Positions 8,548-16,037 of a stretch of 64,000 bases of DNA are shown here, piece after piece. The position numbers and the translations under genes are program-made. This stretch comes from Vibrio intestinalis (GTDB lineage: Bacteria > Pseudomonadota > Gammaproteobacteria > Enterobacterales > Vibrionaceae): NCBI RefSeq assembly GCF_025195085.2, contig NZ_JANAVY020000003.1, positions 186,001 through 250,000 of the forward strand, given 5' to 3'. The stretch's first letter is position 1; each line of letters begins with the position of its first letter. The notes under the pieces are model-generated. The model did not search any database and was not told where the DNA came from. It worked only from the letters and a program-made list of their open reading frames with translations.

Positions 8548-10062
8548 CTATTTTTTGTTTTGGTCCCAGATACCCTCTTCAAGCTGAGACTTAAGCTCTG
8601 GGTAATCATTTGAATCAAACGTAGGGACTTTGCCTGCATCTAACTGCTGGTTGTAATCTTTCGCTAGCTTAATCACGATGCCAGATAGCAATAGAATCGC
8701 AATCAAGTTCACAATCGCCATTAGACCCATAGATACGTCTGCTAGTGCCCAAACAACCGGTAGAGAAGCAACCGCACCAAACACAACCATACCTAGTACG
8801 AATATACGGAATAGGCCAAGACCTGCTTTATGGTTATGCTCTAGGAAAATCAGGTTTGTTTCTGCGTAAGAGTAGTTTGCAATGATTGAGGTAAAGGCGA
8901 AGAAGAAAATCGCTACCGCAACAAAGATACCACCCCAGCCACCAACTTGTGAGCTTAGTGCTGCTTGAGTCAGTTCAATACCCGTTACTTCACCGTGTGG
9001 TACATATTCACCAGACATTAGGATGATAGCAACCGTCGCCGAACAGATAACGATAGTATCCATAAATACGCCTAGCATCTGCACGTAACCTTGTGATGCT
9101 GGGTGTGGTGGATACGGTGTCGCTGATGCTGCTGCGTTTGGCGCAGAACCCATACCTGCCTCGTTCGAGAACAGACCTCGTTTAATACCGTTAATCATCG
9201 CTTGCGCAATAGCGTAACCTAGACCACCTGATGCTGCTTCTTGCAGACCAAATGCACTCTTAACGATCAGCGAGATAACCGCTGGTAGTTTCTCAATGTT
9301 TGCAAACATAACAAACAGAGCAAGCGCAAGGTAAGCCAGTGCCATTAGCGGAACGATAAGCTCAGCAACTTTAGCAATACGTTTGATACCACCGAAGATA
9401 ACAACCGCTGCAAGCATCATCACGCCACAGCCAATCATCAATGACTCTTTGATGATAACAATGTTACCTGAATCCGTGCTGTCCATTAGTGACCTTAAGA
9501 ACGCAGGAACGGCAATGTGAATTTGTGTTTTTGGTAGCTCGAATGCTGAAATAACCGCATTAGCGATAGAGTTCGCTTGTACCGCGTTGAAGACAAGACC
9601 GAAAGCAATGATTAGGAATACTGAGAACAGTACACCCATCCAGCGCATACCTAGGCCTTTTTCCATGTAGTATGCTGGACCACCACGGTAGTTACCGTCA
9701 TCGTCTTTGGTTTTGTATAACTGCGCTAGCGTACTTTCTGCGAACGACGTCGCCATACCTAGCATGGCGATTAACCACATCCAGAAAATAGCACCAGGGC
9801 CACCAGCGGTCAGTGCAACGGCAACACCGGCCATGTTACCCGTACCGACACGAGCTGCAAGACTAGTACAAAGCGCTTGGAAAGAAGAGATACCAGCAGT
9901 GTCAGCTTTACGACTGTTCTTCAATACTGAGAACATGTGGCCAAAGTGGCGGAACTGAATAAAACCAAGTCGGATTGTAAAGTACACGCCCACACCGACC
10001 AAAAGATAAACAAGAACAGAACCCCATAGTAATCCGTTCATTAAATTGATTAAGTCTGTCAT
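8548..10062 (-). CDS. AGCS-family alanine (or glycine):sodium symporter
   Basis: An inner-membrane amino-acid carrier of the AGCS (DagA/AlsT) family that moves alanine or glycine with sodium. With the start MTDLINLMNGLLWGS it has 504 residues; that ATG has a GAGG ribosome site, whereas the longer frame adds 16 unrelated residues. Family signatures include GTGNMAGVAVALTAGGPGA near residue 80, FAESTLAQLYK near residue 115, KRGLFSNEAGMGSAPNAAA near residue 295 and GVFMDTIVICSATV near residue 335. About eleven hydrophobic segments are visible. A separate transcription unit with a terminator at 8486-8517. Exact substrate is not set by sequence. Confidence 0.93.
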   Translation of the reverse strand: MTDLINLMNGLLWGSVLVYLLVGVGVYFTIRLGFIQFRHFGHMFSVLKNSRKADTAGISSFQALCTSLAARVGTGNMAGVAVALTAGGPGAIFWMWLIAMLGMATSFAESTLAQLYKTKDDDGNYRGGPAYYMEKGLGMRWMGVLFSVFLIIAFGLVFNAVQANSIANAVISAFELPKTQIHIAVPAFLRSLMDSTDSGNIVIIKESLMIGCGVMMLAAVVIFGGIKRIAKVAELIVPLMALAYLALALFVMFANIEKLPAVISLIVKSAFGLQEAASGGLGYAIAQAMINGIKRGLFSNEAGMGSAPNAAASATPYPPHPASQGYVQMLGVFMDTIVICSATVAIILMSGEYVPHGEVTGIELTQAALSSQVGGWGGIFVAVAIFFFAFTSIIANYSYAETNLIFLEHNHKAGLGLFRIFVLGMVVFGAVASLPVVWALADVSMGLMAIVNLIAILLLSGIVIKLAKDYNQQLDAGKVPTFDSNDYPELKSQLEEGIWDQNKK

Positions 10063-10742
10063 AACATCCTCGTAGTGAGTTTCACCAATCACTGCATCCA
10101 TGCCATCCATCTAGCTGCTCGACTAAGTGTCAAGATTGCTTAGTGTTTAGGTTTTATTTTTCGCAGCTCAGATATGTAAATTTCGCTTCATGCTTCCATT
10201 TTACGTATCAGCGTTTTTTTGACGGGCGGATAATGCAGTGAAGAATAGCAAAAATCAATATGCATTCAATTGCTATTGATTGTTATTTTTCACTATAAAA
10301 TCACTATCGATTAACACAAACCATCACACATCAAACACAAATAAAGCACATTAACATCAAATATTAACAACAAGCGCGATCTTGGTTCAAATTAAAAAAC
10401 AACATCCCATAAAATCTGGGCGATTCCTTATGCCTACTGGTTTTACCACCAAAACCGGTCACTCATTTATGCGCATTATTGATGCGATTATCCAGCCTAT
10501 CCCTGAGGCAAAGGATACACACCATTGTTTATGCAATTTGGAACAGCCAATTAACATCAAAAATAGTCAAAATTAATCGATTAAGTGATGACAAGCGCTC
10601 ATTTTTTATACAACACATCATTCATAAACAGTGTTGTTATGCACAAAACACAATGAAAAATTCATCAAATCGCAACAAATGAGAAATCAATCATAGATAG
10701 CCTTGCGGCTCAATGGTATTTAATCTTCAAACAACAAAGTAA
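10063..10742. promoter_or_regulatory. Divergent intergenic region; candidate symporter promoter
   Basis: This 680-bp AT-rich gap separates the symporter from the DUF3545-type gene. On the minus strand, TTGATT (10253-10258), a 17-bp spacer and CATTAT (10230-10235) form a plausible sigma-70 promoter about 160 bp ahead of the symporter start. An inverted repeat ACTGGTTTT/AAAACCGGT (10436-10459) lies further out. No glycine riboswitch core was found. Short frames at 10382-10682 have no recognisable content and no clear ribosome sites, so I read the rest as non-coding. Confidence 0.4.
10436..10459. repeat. Inverted repeat in the symporter upstream region
   Basis: Arms ACTGGTTTT (10436-10444) and AAAACCGGT (10451-10459) pair over 9 bp with one G-T pair around a 6-nt loop. 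No U-tract follows on either strand, so it is not an intrinsic terminator. Function unknown. Confidence 0.5.
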
Positions 10743-10754
10743 ACGAGGTTGCTT

Positions 10755-10937
10755 ATGGAAGGCTTAAACTTTGAAGAGTTCTTGGATATGGACTTACCGC
10801 GCGGACGCGCATCTCGCTCCAAGCCTGTAAAACGTAAATGGCGTGAAATTGAAGCGATAAAAGATCGTCGCCGACTCGAAAAAGAGCTAAGAGACATGGA
10901 CATCGGCTTAGACAACTTTGATGATTTAGATTTCTAA
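10755..10937 (+). CDS. Small acidic/basic protein, DUF3545-like
   Basis: A 60-residue protein with no signal peptide or membrane helix. It has an acidic N-terminus (MEGLNFEEFLDMDLP), a basic middle (RSKPVKRKWREIEAIKDRRR) likely to form a charged helix, and an acidic end (DNFDDLDF). The ATG at 10755 has an ACGAGG ribosome site 6 nt away, better than the TTG two codons upstream. It looks like the DUF3545 family of small proteins of vibrios and relatives. It is a single-gene unit with its own terminator. Function unknown. Confidence 0.8.
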   Translation: MEGLNFEEFLDMDLPRGRASRSKPVKRKWREIEAIKDRRRLEKELRDMDIGLDNFDDLDF

Positions 10938-10966
10938 AAAAAGAGGCTTAATGCCTCTTTTTTATT
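10936..10966. terminator. Bidirectional terminator (DUF3545 gene / hemerythrin gene)
   Basis: GAGGC (10943-10947) pairs with GCCTC (10953-10957) within longer A-run and T-run arms that flank both sides, so it can serve both converging genes. Confidence 0.85.
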
Positions 10967-10986
10967 TTCTATCATTCCGTTCTGAG

Positions 10987-11541
10987 CTACACGCACTCTA
11001 GCTCGGTTTGGCGAACTCGCTCGGCCAATTGAGAGTACCGCTCAGCGATCGTTTCTCCAAATACTGGGTCATCTTCGTTCGTCCCAGTATAGAGCTGCTC
11101 AACCGCTTGCCAATCTTGAACCGAAAAGCGCTGATGGATCATCGGTAAAATGCTCTTCTCTTCCAAATCCAAATGTTGACGCTGAGAGCTCATAAACTGC
11201 TCTAGCTGCTCAAGAAACATATGGTGTGGTACAACCGCATCCTGCAAGATCATATCCACGATATTCAGAAAAGCATGAGTTTTGCACTCCAGTAATTTGT
11301 GCTCAAACTCAAGGTTCTCCATCTCTTGCTTATTACCGTAATGCTCTAGGTAATAGTGATAAAGAATATCCTCTTTCGGATGATGCTCTTTCTCTGCATG
11401 CTCAGACAGGTAATCAACTATCTCTTTGATTAAGCTATAGTTAACGGACTTTTCTTGCTTAAGCAACTCGACTTTATTTGCCAATATAGATAGCAGACGA
11501 ACAATATAACCATGTTCACGCTTGATTTGTTCAAGCATCAT
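10987..11541 (-). CDS. Hemerythrin-like HHE domain protein
   Basis: A 184-residue all-helical protein with spaced His/Glu residues expected of a diiron hemerythrin-like domain: EHGYIVRLL near residue 8, AEKEHHPKEDILY near residue 53, EFEHKLL near residue 78, and QRQHLDLEEKSILPMI near residue 127. Such proteins bind oxygen or nitric oxide, or store iron; the role here is not defined. Start: the first of two adjacent ATGs at 11541, with GGAG 8 nt upstream; the longer frame adds seven residues only. Single-gene unit between two terminators. Confidence 0.88.
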   Translation of the reverse strand: MMLEQIKREHGYIVRLLSILANKVELLKQEKSVNYSLIKEIVDYLSEHAEKEHHPKEDILYHYYLEHYGNKQEMENLEFEHKLLECKTHAFLNIVDMILQDAVVPHHMFLEQLEQFMSSQRQHLDLEEKSILPMIHQRFSVQDWQAVEQLYTGTNEDDPVFGETIAERYSQLAERVRQTELECV

Positions 11542-11663
11542 AGCGTCTCTCCTTAAACACACAATCTTTGTAAGAGTATAACAATTCAGAAATCTAGGTT
11601 TGAATAGTGTTCAAAAAAAACTGCAAAGATATTTATATCAATGCCATTAAGTCGACTTTCAAC

Positions 11664-11689
11664 AAAAAGAGGCACTCTATGTGCCTCTT
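11664..11689 (-). terminator. Intrinsic terminator of ung
   Basis: AAGAGGCAC (11667-11675) pairs with GTGCCTCTT (11681-11689), loop TCTAT, and the minus strand continues with TTTTTG. Confidence 0.85.
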
Positions 11690-11723
11690 CTATATAGCGA
11701 ATGCGTTAGCTTTGCATCAATAG

Positions 11724-12407
11724 CTAAACCAAAAACGGCAATCGCCAATCAATAGCGGTGAGATCTTGCTCAGCTAAGATTTGATTGGTTTTCGAGAAGT
11801 GTTGGCAACCGAAAAAACCTCTGCGTGCTGACAGTGGCGAAGGGTGTGGCGCCTCTAAGACATAGTGTTTTTCACGATCAATGAACTGGCCTTTCTTCTG
11901 TGCATGCGCGCCCCAAAGCAAAAACACCACACCAGAGCGATGCTGATTAATCTCAGCTATCACTTTGTCAGTAAGCTTCTCCCAACCGGTTGTTTTCGCA
12001 TGAGAATGGGCTTGGCCTTGCTCCACAGTTAATACTGTATTTAATAGCAAGACACCCTGCTCAGCCCAAGATTGCAGGTAGCCATGCGATGGGATATCAA
12101 AACCCTCGATATCTTGAGCGAGCTCTTTATACATATTAACTAGAGAAGGTGGCGTTTTTACTCCCGGTAAAACAGAGAAACACAGACCATGAGCTTGATT
12201 CGGACCGTGATAAGGGTCTTGACCTAAAATCACCACTTTTACTTGCTCAAATTCAGTCGCCGCAAAAGCACTGAATACATCTTGCTCCGGTGGGTAAACC
12301 ACTTTTCCTAGCTCTCGCTGCTGCGCAACATAGGCGAGAGTTTGCTGCATATACTCTTGCTGTTTCTCGTGATCGATAATGGTCTGCCAACTCAAAGATT
12401 CGGCCAT
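11724..12407 (-). CDS. ung: Uracil-DNA glycosylase
   Basis: Ung removes uracil from DNA, starting base excision repair. With the start [14 protein letters not shown] (ATG at 12407, AGAGGA ribosome site) it has 227 residues, normal for family 1; the frame upstream adds 14 unrelated residues. Catalytic motif [14 protein letters not shown] (near residue 62) supplies the general-base Asp, [12 protein letters not shown] lies near residue 145, and the Leu-intercalation loop [13 protein letters not shown] near residue 187. It follows nfo by 80 bp on the same strand, pairing a glycosylase with the AP endonuclease of the next repair step. Confidence 0.97.
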   Translation of the reverse strand: MAESLSWQTIIDHEKQQEYMQQTLAYVAQQRELGKVVYPPEQDVFSAFAATEFEQVKVVILGQDPYHGPNQAHGLCFSVLPGVKTPPSLVNMYKELAQDIEGFDIPSHGYLQSWAEQGVLLLNTVLTVEQGQAHSHAKTTGWEKLTDKVIAEINQHRSGVVFLLWGAHAQKKGQFIDREKHYVLEAPHPSPLSARRGFFGCQHFSKTNQILAEQDLTAIDWRLPFLV

Positions 12408-12487
12408 GAGTAGTTCCTCTATATTAAGGGCAATATTCCGCTGTCGCACATTGTCGCAAAAACTGCCCTCTATATATAGAGAGAAGG

Positions 12488-13363
12488 TTAGTTGTCTAGT
12501 GACTGAAGATGAGCACTTCGAATGAACTCAATTTCTTGCGGCCATAACTCTGGCTCAATTGTCTCTAATATAAGAGGGATGCCATCGAAACGTGCATCTT
12601 GAGCGATATATTCAAAACAGCTCCAACCAATCTCACCTTTACCTAGAGCGTGGTGGCGATCTACTTTGCCGCCAAGTTCGATTTTAGAATCATTGATGTG
12701 CATCGCTTTGAGATACTCCATCCCGACTACGCGATCAAATTCAGCAAATGTGGCCTCACACGCTTCGAATGTGCGCAAATCGTACCCTGCAACAAACGTA
12801 TGGCAGGTATCAATACAAACACCAACACGCGATTTGTCCTCTACTTGCTCAATGATCTCTGCAATGTGCTCAAAACGCCAACCAAGGTTGGTCCCTTGCC
12901 CTGCCGTATTCTCAATCACAGCAATCACATTAGGTACCGCTTGATGCGCTAAGTTAATCGACTCAGCAATTTTCGCTAAACATTCTTGCTCGCTGATCTT
13001 TTTAAGGTGGCTACCGGGATGAAAGTTAAGCAATGTTAAGCCTAATTGATTACAACGCTCCATCTCATCAATGAAGGCTGCGCGCGATTTTTCCAGCTTC
13101 TCTTGCTCAGGCGCACCTAAGTTAATTAAGTAAGAATCGTGCGGCAGAATGTGTTCAGCGCTAAAGCCAAGCATTTTACAGTTAGCTTTAAATGCACTAA
13201 TGGTTTTTGCTTCTAATGGCTTTGCTACCCATTGGCGCTGATTCTTAGTGAACAGTGCAAACGCATTTGCACCAATATCTCTCGCTCTCATCGGCGCTTG
13301 ATCGACACCACCAGCGGCTGAAACATGGGCACCAATATACTTATTTCCGACATTTTTTTTCAT
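12488..13363 (-). CDS. nfo: Endonuclease IV (AP endonuclease)
   Basis: Nfo cuts DNA 5' to abasic sites left by glycosylases such as Ung. The 291-residue protein carries the three-zinc AP endonuclease 2 signatures: [11 protein letters not shown] at residues 9-19, NFHPGSHLK near 113, [12 protein letters not shown] near 150, [13 protein letters not shown] near 183, MHINDSK near 220, GKGEIG and LILETIEPE near 267. The ATG at 13363 has only a weak AAAGAA ribosome site. Apparently co-directional and possibly co-transcribed with ung. The upstream gap is shared with divergent grcA. Confidence 0.97.
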   Translation of the reverse strand: MKKNVGNKYIGAHVSAAGGVDQAPMRARDIGANAFALFTKNQRQWVAKPLEAKTISAFKANCKMLGFSAEHILPHDSYLINLGAPEQEKLEKSRAAFIDEMERCNQLGLTLLNFHPGSHLKKISEQECLAKIAESINLAHQAVPNVIAVIENTAGQGTNLGWRFEHIAEIIEQVEDKSRVGVCIDTCHTFVAGYDLRTFEACEATFAEFDRVVGMEYLKAMHINDSKIELGGKVDRHHALGKGEIGWSCFEYIAQDARFDGIPLILETIEPELWPQEIEFIRSAHLQSLDN

Positions 13364-13533
13364 TGTTCTTTAATCACTTTGTTCTTTCAGTCTTGCTACC
13401 ATATTACAAGCATTTAGCTCTTTATGATGGCTATAAATTCGACATCTTGTAGTAAAATTACAACAAAACAGGTCATTTAACTATTTTTTATATATTAAAA
13501 TATATTGTAATCATCATGTTTTAAAAGGTTTTA

Positions 13534-13630
13534 TTGATTTAACTCAACAAAATCACCATCATAAAAATGAGGTTTTTGGTTGTTTTTTGACTTAAATCAA
13601 TATTATAATCATGGATATTAGCTATATAAT
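13534..13630 (+). promoter_or_regulatory. grcA promoter with tandem FNR boxes
   Basis: Two FNR-type boxes, each one mismatch from TTGAT-N4-ATCAA: TTGATTTAACTCAA (13534-13547, centre 13540.5) and TTGACTTAAATCAA (13587-13600, centre 13593.5). The spacing is 53 bp. A TATATAAT stretch at 13623-13630 is the -10, putting the start near 13635 and the boxes at about -41.5 and -94.5. The orthologous E. coli yfiD promoter is known to have FNR sites at -40.5 and -93.5. The remaining gap (13364-13533) is AT-rich with nothing else recognised. Confidence 0.85.
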
Positions 13631-13699
13631 ACTCAGCTCAACAAAATATTGAAAATTAACACCAATAACACCACAGAAAATGTGGCTTAGGAGATAGTG

Positions 13700-14077
13700 A
13701 TGATCCAAGGTATTCAGATTACTAAAGCAGCTAACGACGATCTACTTAACTCAATCTGGCTTCTAGACAGCGAGAAGAACGAAGCACGTTGTGTTGCGGC
13801 AACTTCTGGCTATGAAGCAGACCAAGTTGTTGCAATCAACGAACTAGGTGAGTACGAGAGCCGTGAAGTAGCAATCGAAACTGCACCACGCATTGAAGGT
13901 GGCCAACACCTAAACGTAAACGTTCTAAAACGTGAAACTCTTGAAGACGCAGTTGCACACCCAGAGAACTACCCTCAGCTAACTATCCGTGTATCTGGTT
14001 ACGCTGTACGTTTCAACTCTCTAACTCCAGAGCAACAACGCGACGTTATCGCTCGTACTTTTACAGAGTCTCTATAA
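13700..14077 (+). CDS. grcA: Autonomous glycyl radical cofactor GrcA (YfiD)
   Basis: GrcA replaces the damaged C-terminal glycyl-radical domain of pyruvate formate-lyase after oxygen exposure. The 125-residue protein ends with the pyruvate formate-lyase-like segment [17 protein letters not shown], whose Gly in SGYAV (near residue 100) carries the radical. The ATG at 13700 has an AGGAGA ribosome site; an in-frame GTG just before it is not needed. Control by FNR is supported by two boxes upstream. Single-gene unit ended by the hairpin at 14112-14138. Codon use looks like that of a strongly expressed gene. Confidence 0.97.
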   Translation: MIQGIQITKAANDDLLNSIWLLDSEKNEARCVAATSGYEADQVVAINELGEYESREVAIETAPRIEGGQHLNVNVLKRETLEDAVAHPENYPQLTIRVSGYAVRFNSLTPEQQRDVIARTFTESL

Positions 14078-14111
14078 TTTCCTCGCCCTTAGGGCAGAAA
14101 TTACTGATTTT

Positions 14112-14138
14112 AAAAGCAGGCCATGTGCCTGCTTTTTT
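14112..14138 (+). terminator. Intrinsic terminator of grcA
   Basis: AAAAGCAGGC (14112-14121) pairs with GCCTGCTTTT (14127-14136), loop CATGT, with continued T residues. Confidence 0.88.
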
Positions 14139-14327
14139 CTTGCCTGCGACCTAAACGCCATCGCAAACCATCATAAAACCCTATCAAATCCCTAGCTAAC
14201 ATATTGTTGAAAATATAATTAGTAACAATCATTTGTTAGCCCAATGTCAGACTGAGAGTTTTATTCCACATCTCAATCAAACTGATATCTGCCTAGCGCC
14301 AAACTAAGCTAAATTCCGCCTGCTCAA

Positions 14328-14416
14328 TCACACTTTCGGCAAACCATTTGAAAAAATGGGACGCAAAGCCACCGATCTAACGATGTATTCAACATCCATG
14401 ATAGCGGAGCTGCCTC
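14328..14416 (+). promoter_or_regulatory. Cyclic-di-GMP-I (GEMM-I) riboswitch ahead of gbpA
   Basis: The GEMM-I core is clear: GGCAAACC at 14338-14345, a perfect CCATTT-GAAA-AAATGG hairpin with GNRA tetraloop (14344-14359), then GGACGCAAAGCC (14359-14370), followed by a second arm CCG...CGG (14372-14407) with an internal GATGT/ACATC stem. This matches the V. cholerae Vc2 aptamer in order and in the conserved positions. V. cholerae gbpA is preceded by a GEMM-I element called Vc1. Edges are approximate. The stretch 14139-14327 upstream holds no gene I can recognise. Confidence 0.92.
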
Positions 14417-14475
14417 TCTTTTCCATCGAGTGACCTATACCTGCCGAGGTGTGGCATTCAATTGTCAGTCTCGTA

Positions 14476-14488
14476 CCGGCACTGCCGG
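14476..14488 (+). promoter_or_regulatory. Short hairpin before the gbpA ribosome site
   Basis: CCGGC and GCCGG pair around ACT, ending 6 nt before the AAAAAGGA ribosome site. It is a plausible part of the riboswitch expression platform, acting on translation. That role is inference from position only. Confidence 0.4.
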
Positions 14489-14508
14489 CAAATAAAAAGG
14501 AATATGTG

Positions 14509-15969
14509 ATGAGAACTCAACCAAACAAAACGCTAATTGCCCTTGCCTTAGCAACCATCAGTGGTGGCGTAATGGCCCATGGCTACGTTTCAGAATATCA
14601 GGATGGTATCGCAGCAGGCCGCGCTGCTTTGTGTAAATTCCCGACCTCAGACACTAATGAAAAAAACAGTCACTGTGGCGCGATTCAATATGAACCACAA
14701 AGTGTCGAAGGCCCTGACGGTTTCCCTGAAACAGGCCCTGTGGATGGCAAGATTGCCAGTGCTCAAACGGCACTTGCAGCTGCACTAGATGAACAGACCT
14801 CTGATCGCTGGGTTAAAAGACCGATACAATCTGGCAGCCAAACGTTCGAGTGGACATTTACCGCTAACCACGTAACCAAAGATTGGAAATACTACATCAC
14901 TAAAGCAGATTGGAATCCAAATGCTTTACTGACCCGCGACTCATTTGATCTCAACCCATTCTGCGTAATTGATGGCAACATGGTTCAACCGCCAAAACAG
15001 GTTAGTCACCAGTGTCAGGTGCCAGAACGTGAAGGTTACCAAGTGATCCTTGCCGTTTGGGATGTGGGTGATACTGCCGCTTCTTTCTATAACGTGATTG
15101 ATGTTCAGTTTGATGGCCAAGGCCCTGTATTACCAGATTGGAACCAAGTCGGTCAGATTTCACCGAGCATGGGTTTGAACATTGGTGACACTGTTTATAC
15201 TCGCGTATTTGATCAATCGGGTGAAAACCTTAATTATCGCACCGAGCTAACCATTGATTCGACTCAGCTAACCCAAGCTAAAAACTGGTCGCACGCTCTA
15301 GCGAGCAAAATCAATCAGCAGCAAACACTGGTGCAAGCGGGTCAATACAGCGATGGCAAGTTCACCCCTGTTTACGGCAATAACCCCTTACATGTAAAAG
15401 CCAATAGCGGCTTAAAGAGCATTGAAATTGGTTACGATATTGATATTCCTGCCCCAGATTATTCGTTAACCATCGATGGTCTAGAAGCAGAGTACGTTAT
15501 TGACCAGCAACCGACTGAACTGGCGTTAACATTGACCGTAGTTGGCGATCAGCAAGCAGAATTGACCGTGTATAACCATGGCCGTGAGCCGCTTGCAAGT
15601 TGGTCTGGAGAGCTTGTCGATGGCCAATACCTACCGTTGAGCTTGACGCTAAGTAAATCAGAGCAAGGCCACCACATTCTGGTTAGTCGAATCAAAGACA
15701 AATCAGGTAATTTGATTGATCAGCAGAATTACGATTTCCACTTGATTAAGCAGCAAACCCCACCACCAGCGGATGACTACGACTTTGTATTCCCTGCTAG
15801 CTTAGATAACTACAGCGAAGGTACTAAGGTACTTGCCGCCGATGGCTCAGTGTACCAATGTAAGGCGTTCCCTTACTCTGGTTACTGCGTGCAATGGAGT
15901 GACAGTGCGAATCAATTTGAACCCGGCGTAGGCTCTCATTGGTCAATGGCTTGGGACAAAATAAACTAA
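14509..15969 (+). CDS. gbpA: GbpA, secreted chitin-active LPMO and GlcNAc-binding adhesin
   Basis: GbpA is a type II-secreted protein that binds chitin and mucin and oxidatively cleaves chitin. The start at 14509 (AAGGAA ribosome site) gives 486 residues with a 23-residue signal peptide ending GGVMA. The mature protein begins HGYVSEYQ, so His1 can form the copper brace with a second His in TFTANHV at mature residue 98. The N-terminal AA10 LPMO domain is followed by two middle domains and a C-terminal chitin-binding module (from about residue 432, [10 protein letters not shown], with paired Cys and several Trp). A cyclic-di-GMP riboswitch precedes it. In V. cholerae this gene is on chromosome II; here it sits among core genes. 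Confidence 0.96.
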   Translation: MRTQPNKTLIALALATISGGVMAHGYVSEYQDGIAAGRAALCKFPTSDTNEKNSHCGAIQYEPQSVEGPDGFPETGPVDGKIASAQTALAAALDEQTSDRWVKRPIQSGSQTFEWTFTANHVTKDWKYYITKADWNPNALLTRDSFDLNPFCVIDGNMVQPPKQVSHQCQVPEREGYQVILAVWDVGDTAASFYNVIDVQFDGQGPVLPDWNQVGQISPSMGLNIGDTVYTRVFDQSGENLNYRTELTIDSTQLTQAKNWSHALASKINQQQTLVQAGQYSDGKFTPVYGNNPLHVKANSGLKSIEIGYDIDIPAPDYSLTIDGLEAEYVIDQQPTELALTLTVVGDQQAELTVYNHGREPLASWSGELVDGQYLPLSLTLSKSEQGHHILVSRIKDKSGNLIDQQNYDFHLIKQQTPPPADDYDFVFPASLDNYSEGTKVLAADGSVYQCKAFPYSGYCVQWSDSANQFEPGVGSHWSMAWDKIN

Positions 15970-15988
15970 CGCCAACCTTTTAGATACT

Positions 15989-16022
15989 AAAAAGCCCGCT
16001 CATTTGAGCGGGCTTTGTTTTT
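15989..16022. terminator. Bidirectional terminator (gbpA / carB)
   Basis: AAAGCCCGCTCA (15991-16002) pairs with TGAGCGGGCTTT (16005-16016), flanked by A-run and T-run sequence on both sides. Confidence 0.88.
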
Positions 16023-16037
16023 GATTGAGCGCTTAGC

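Noticed and set aside
10063..10382. Glycine riboswitch ahead of the alanine/glycine symporter
   Set aside because: Such elements precede a sodium/alanine symporter gene in V. cholerae, but no tandem aptamer core motifs were found here.
10382..10682. Two short plus-strand frames in the symporter upstream gap
   Set aside because: Overlapping frames with low-complexity, AT-driven composition and no ribosome sites; a true small gene follows at 10755.
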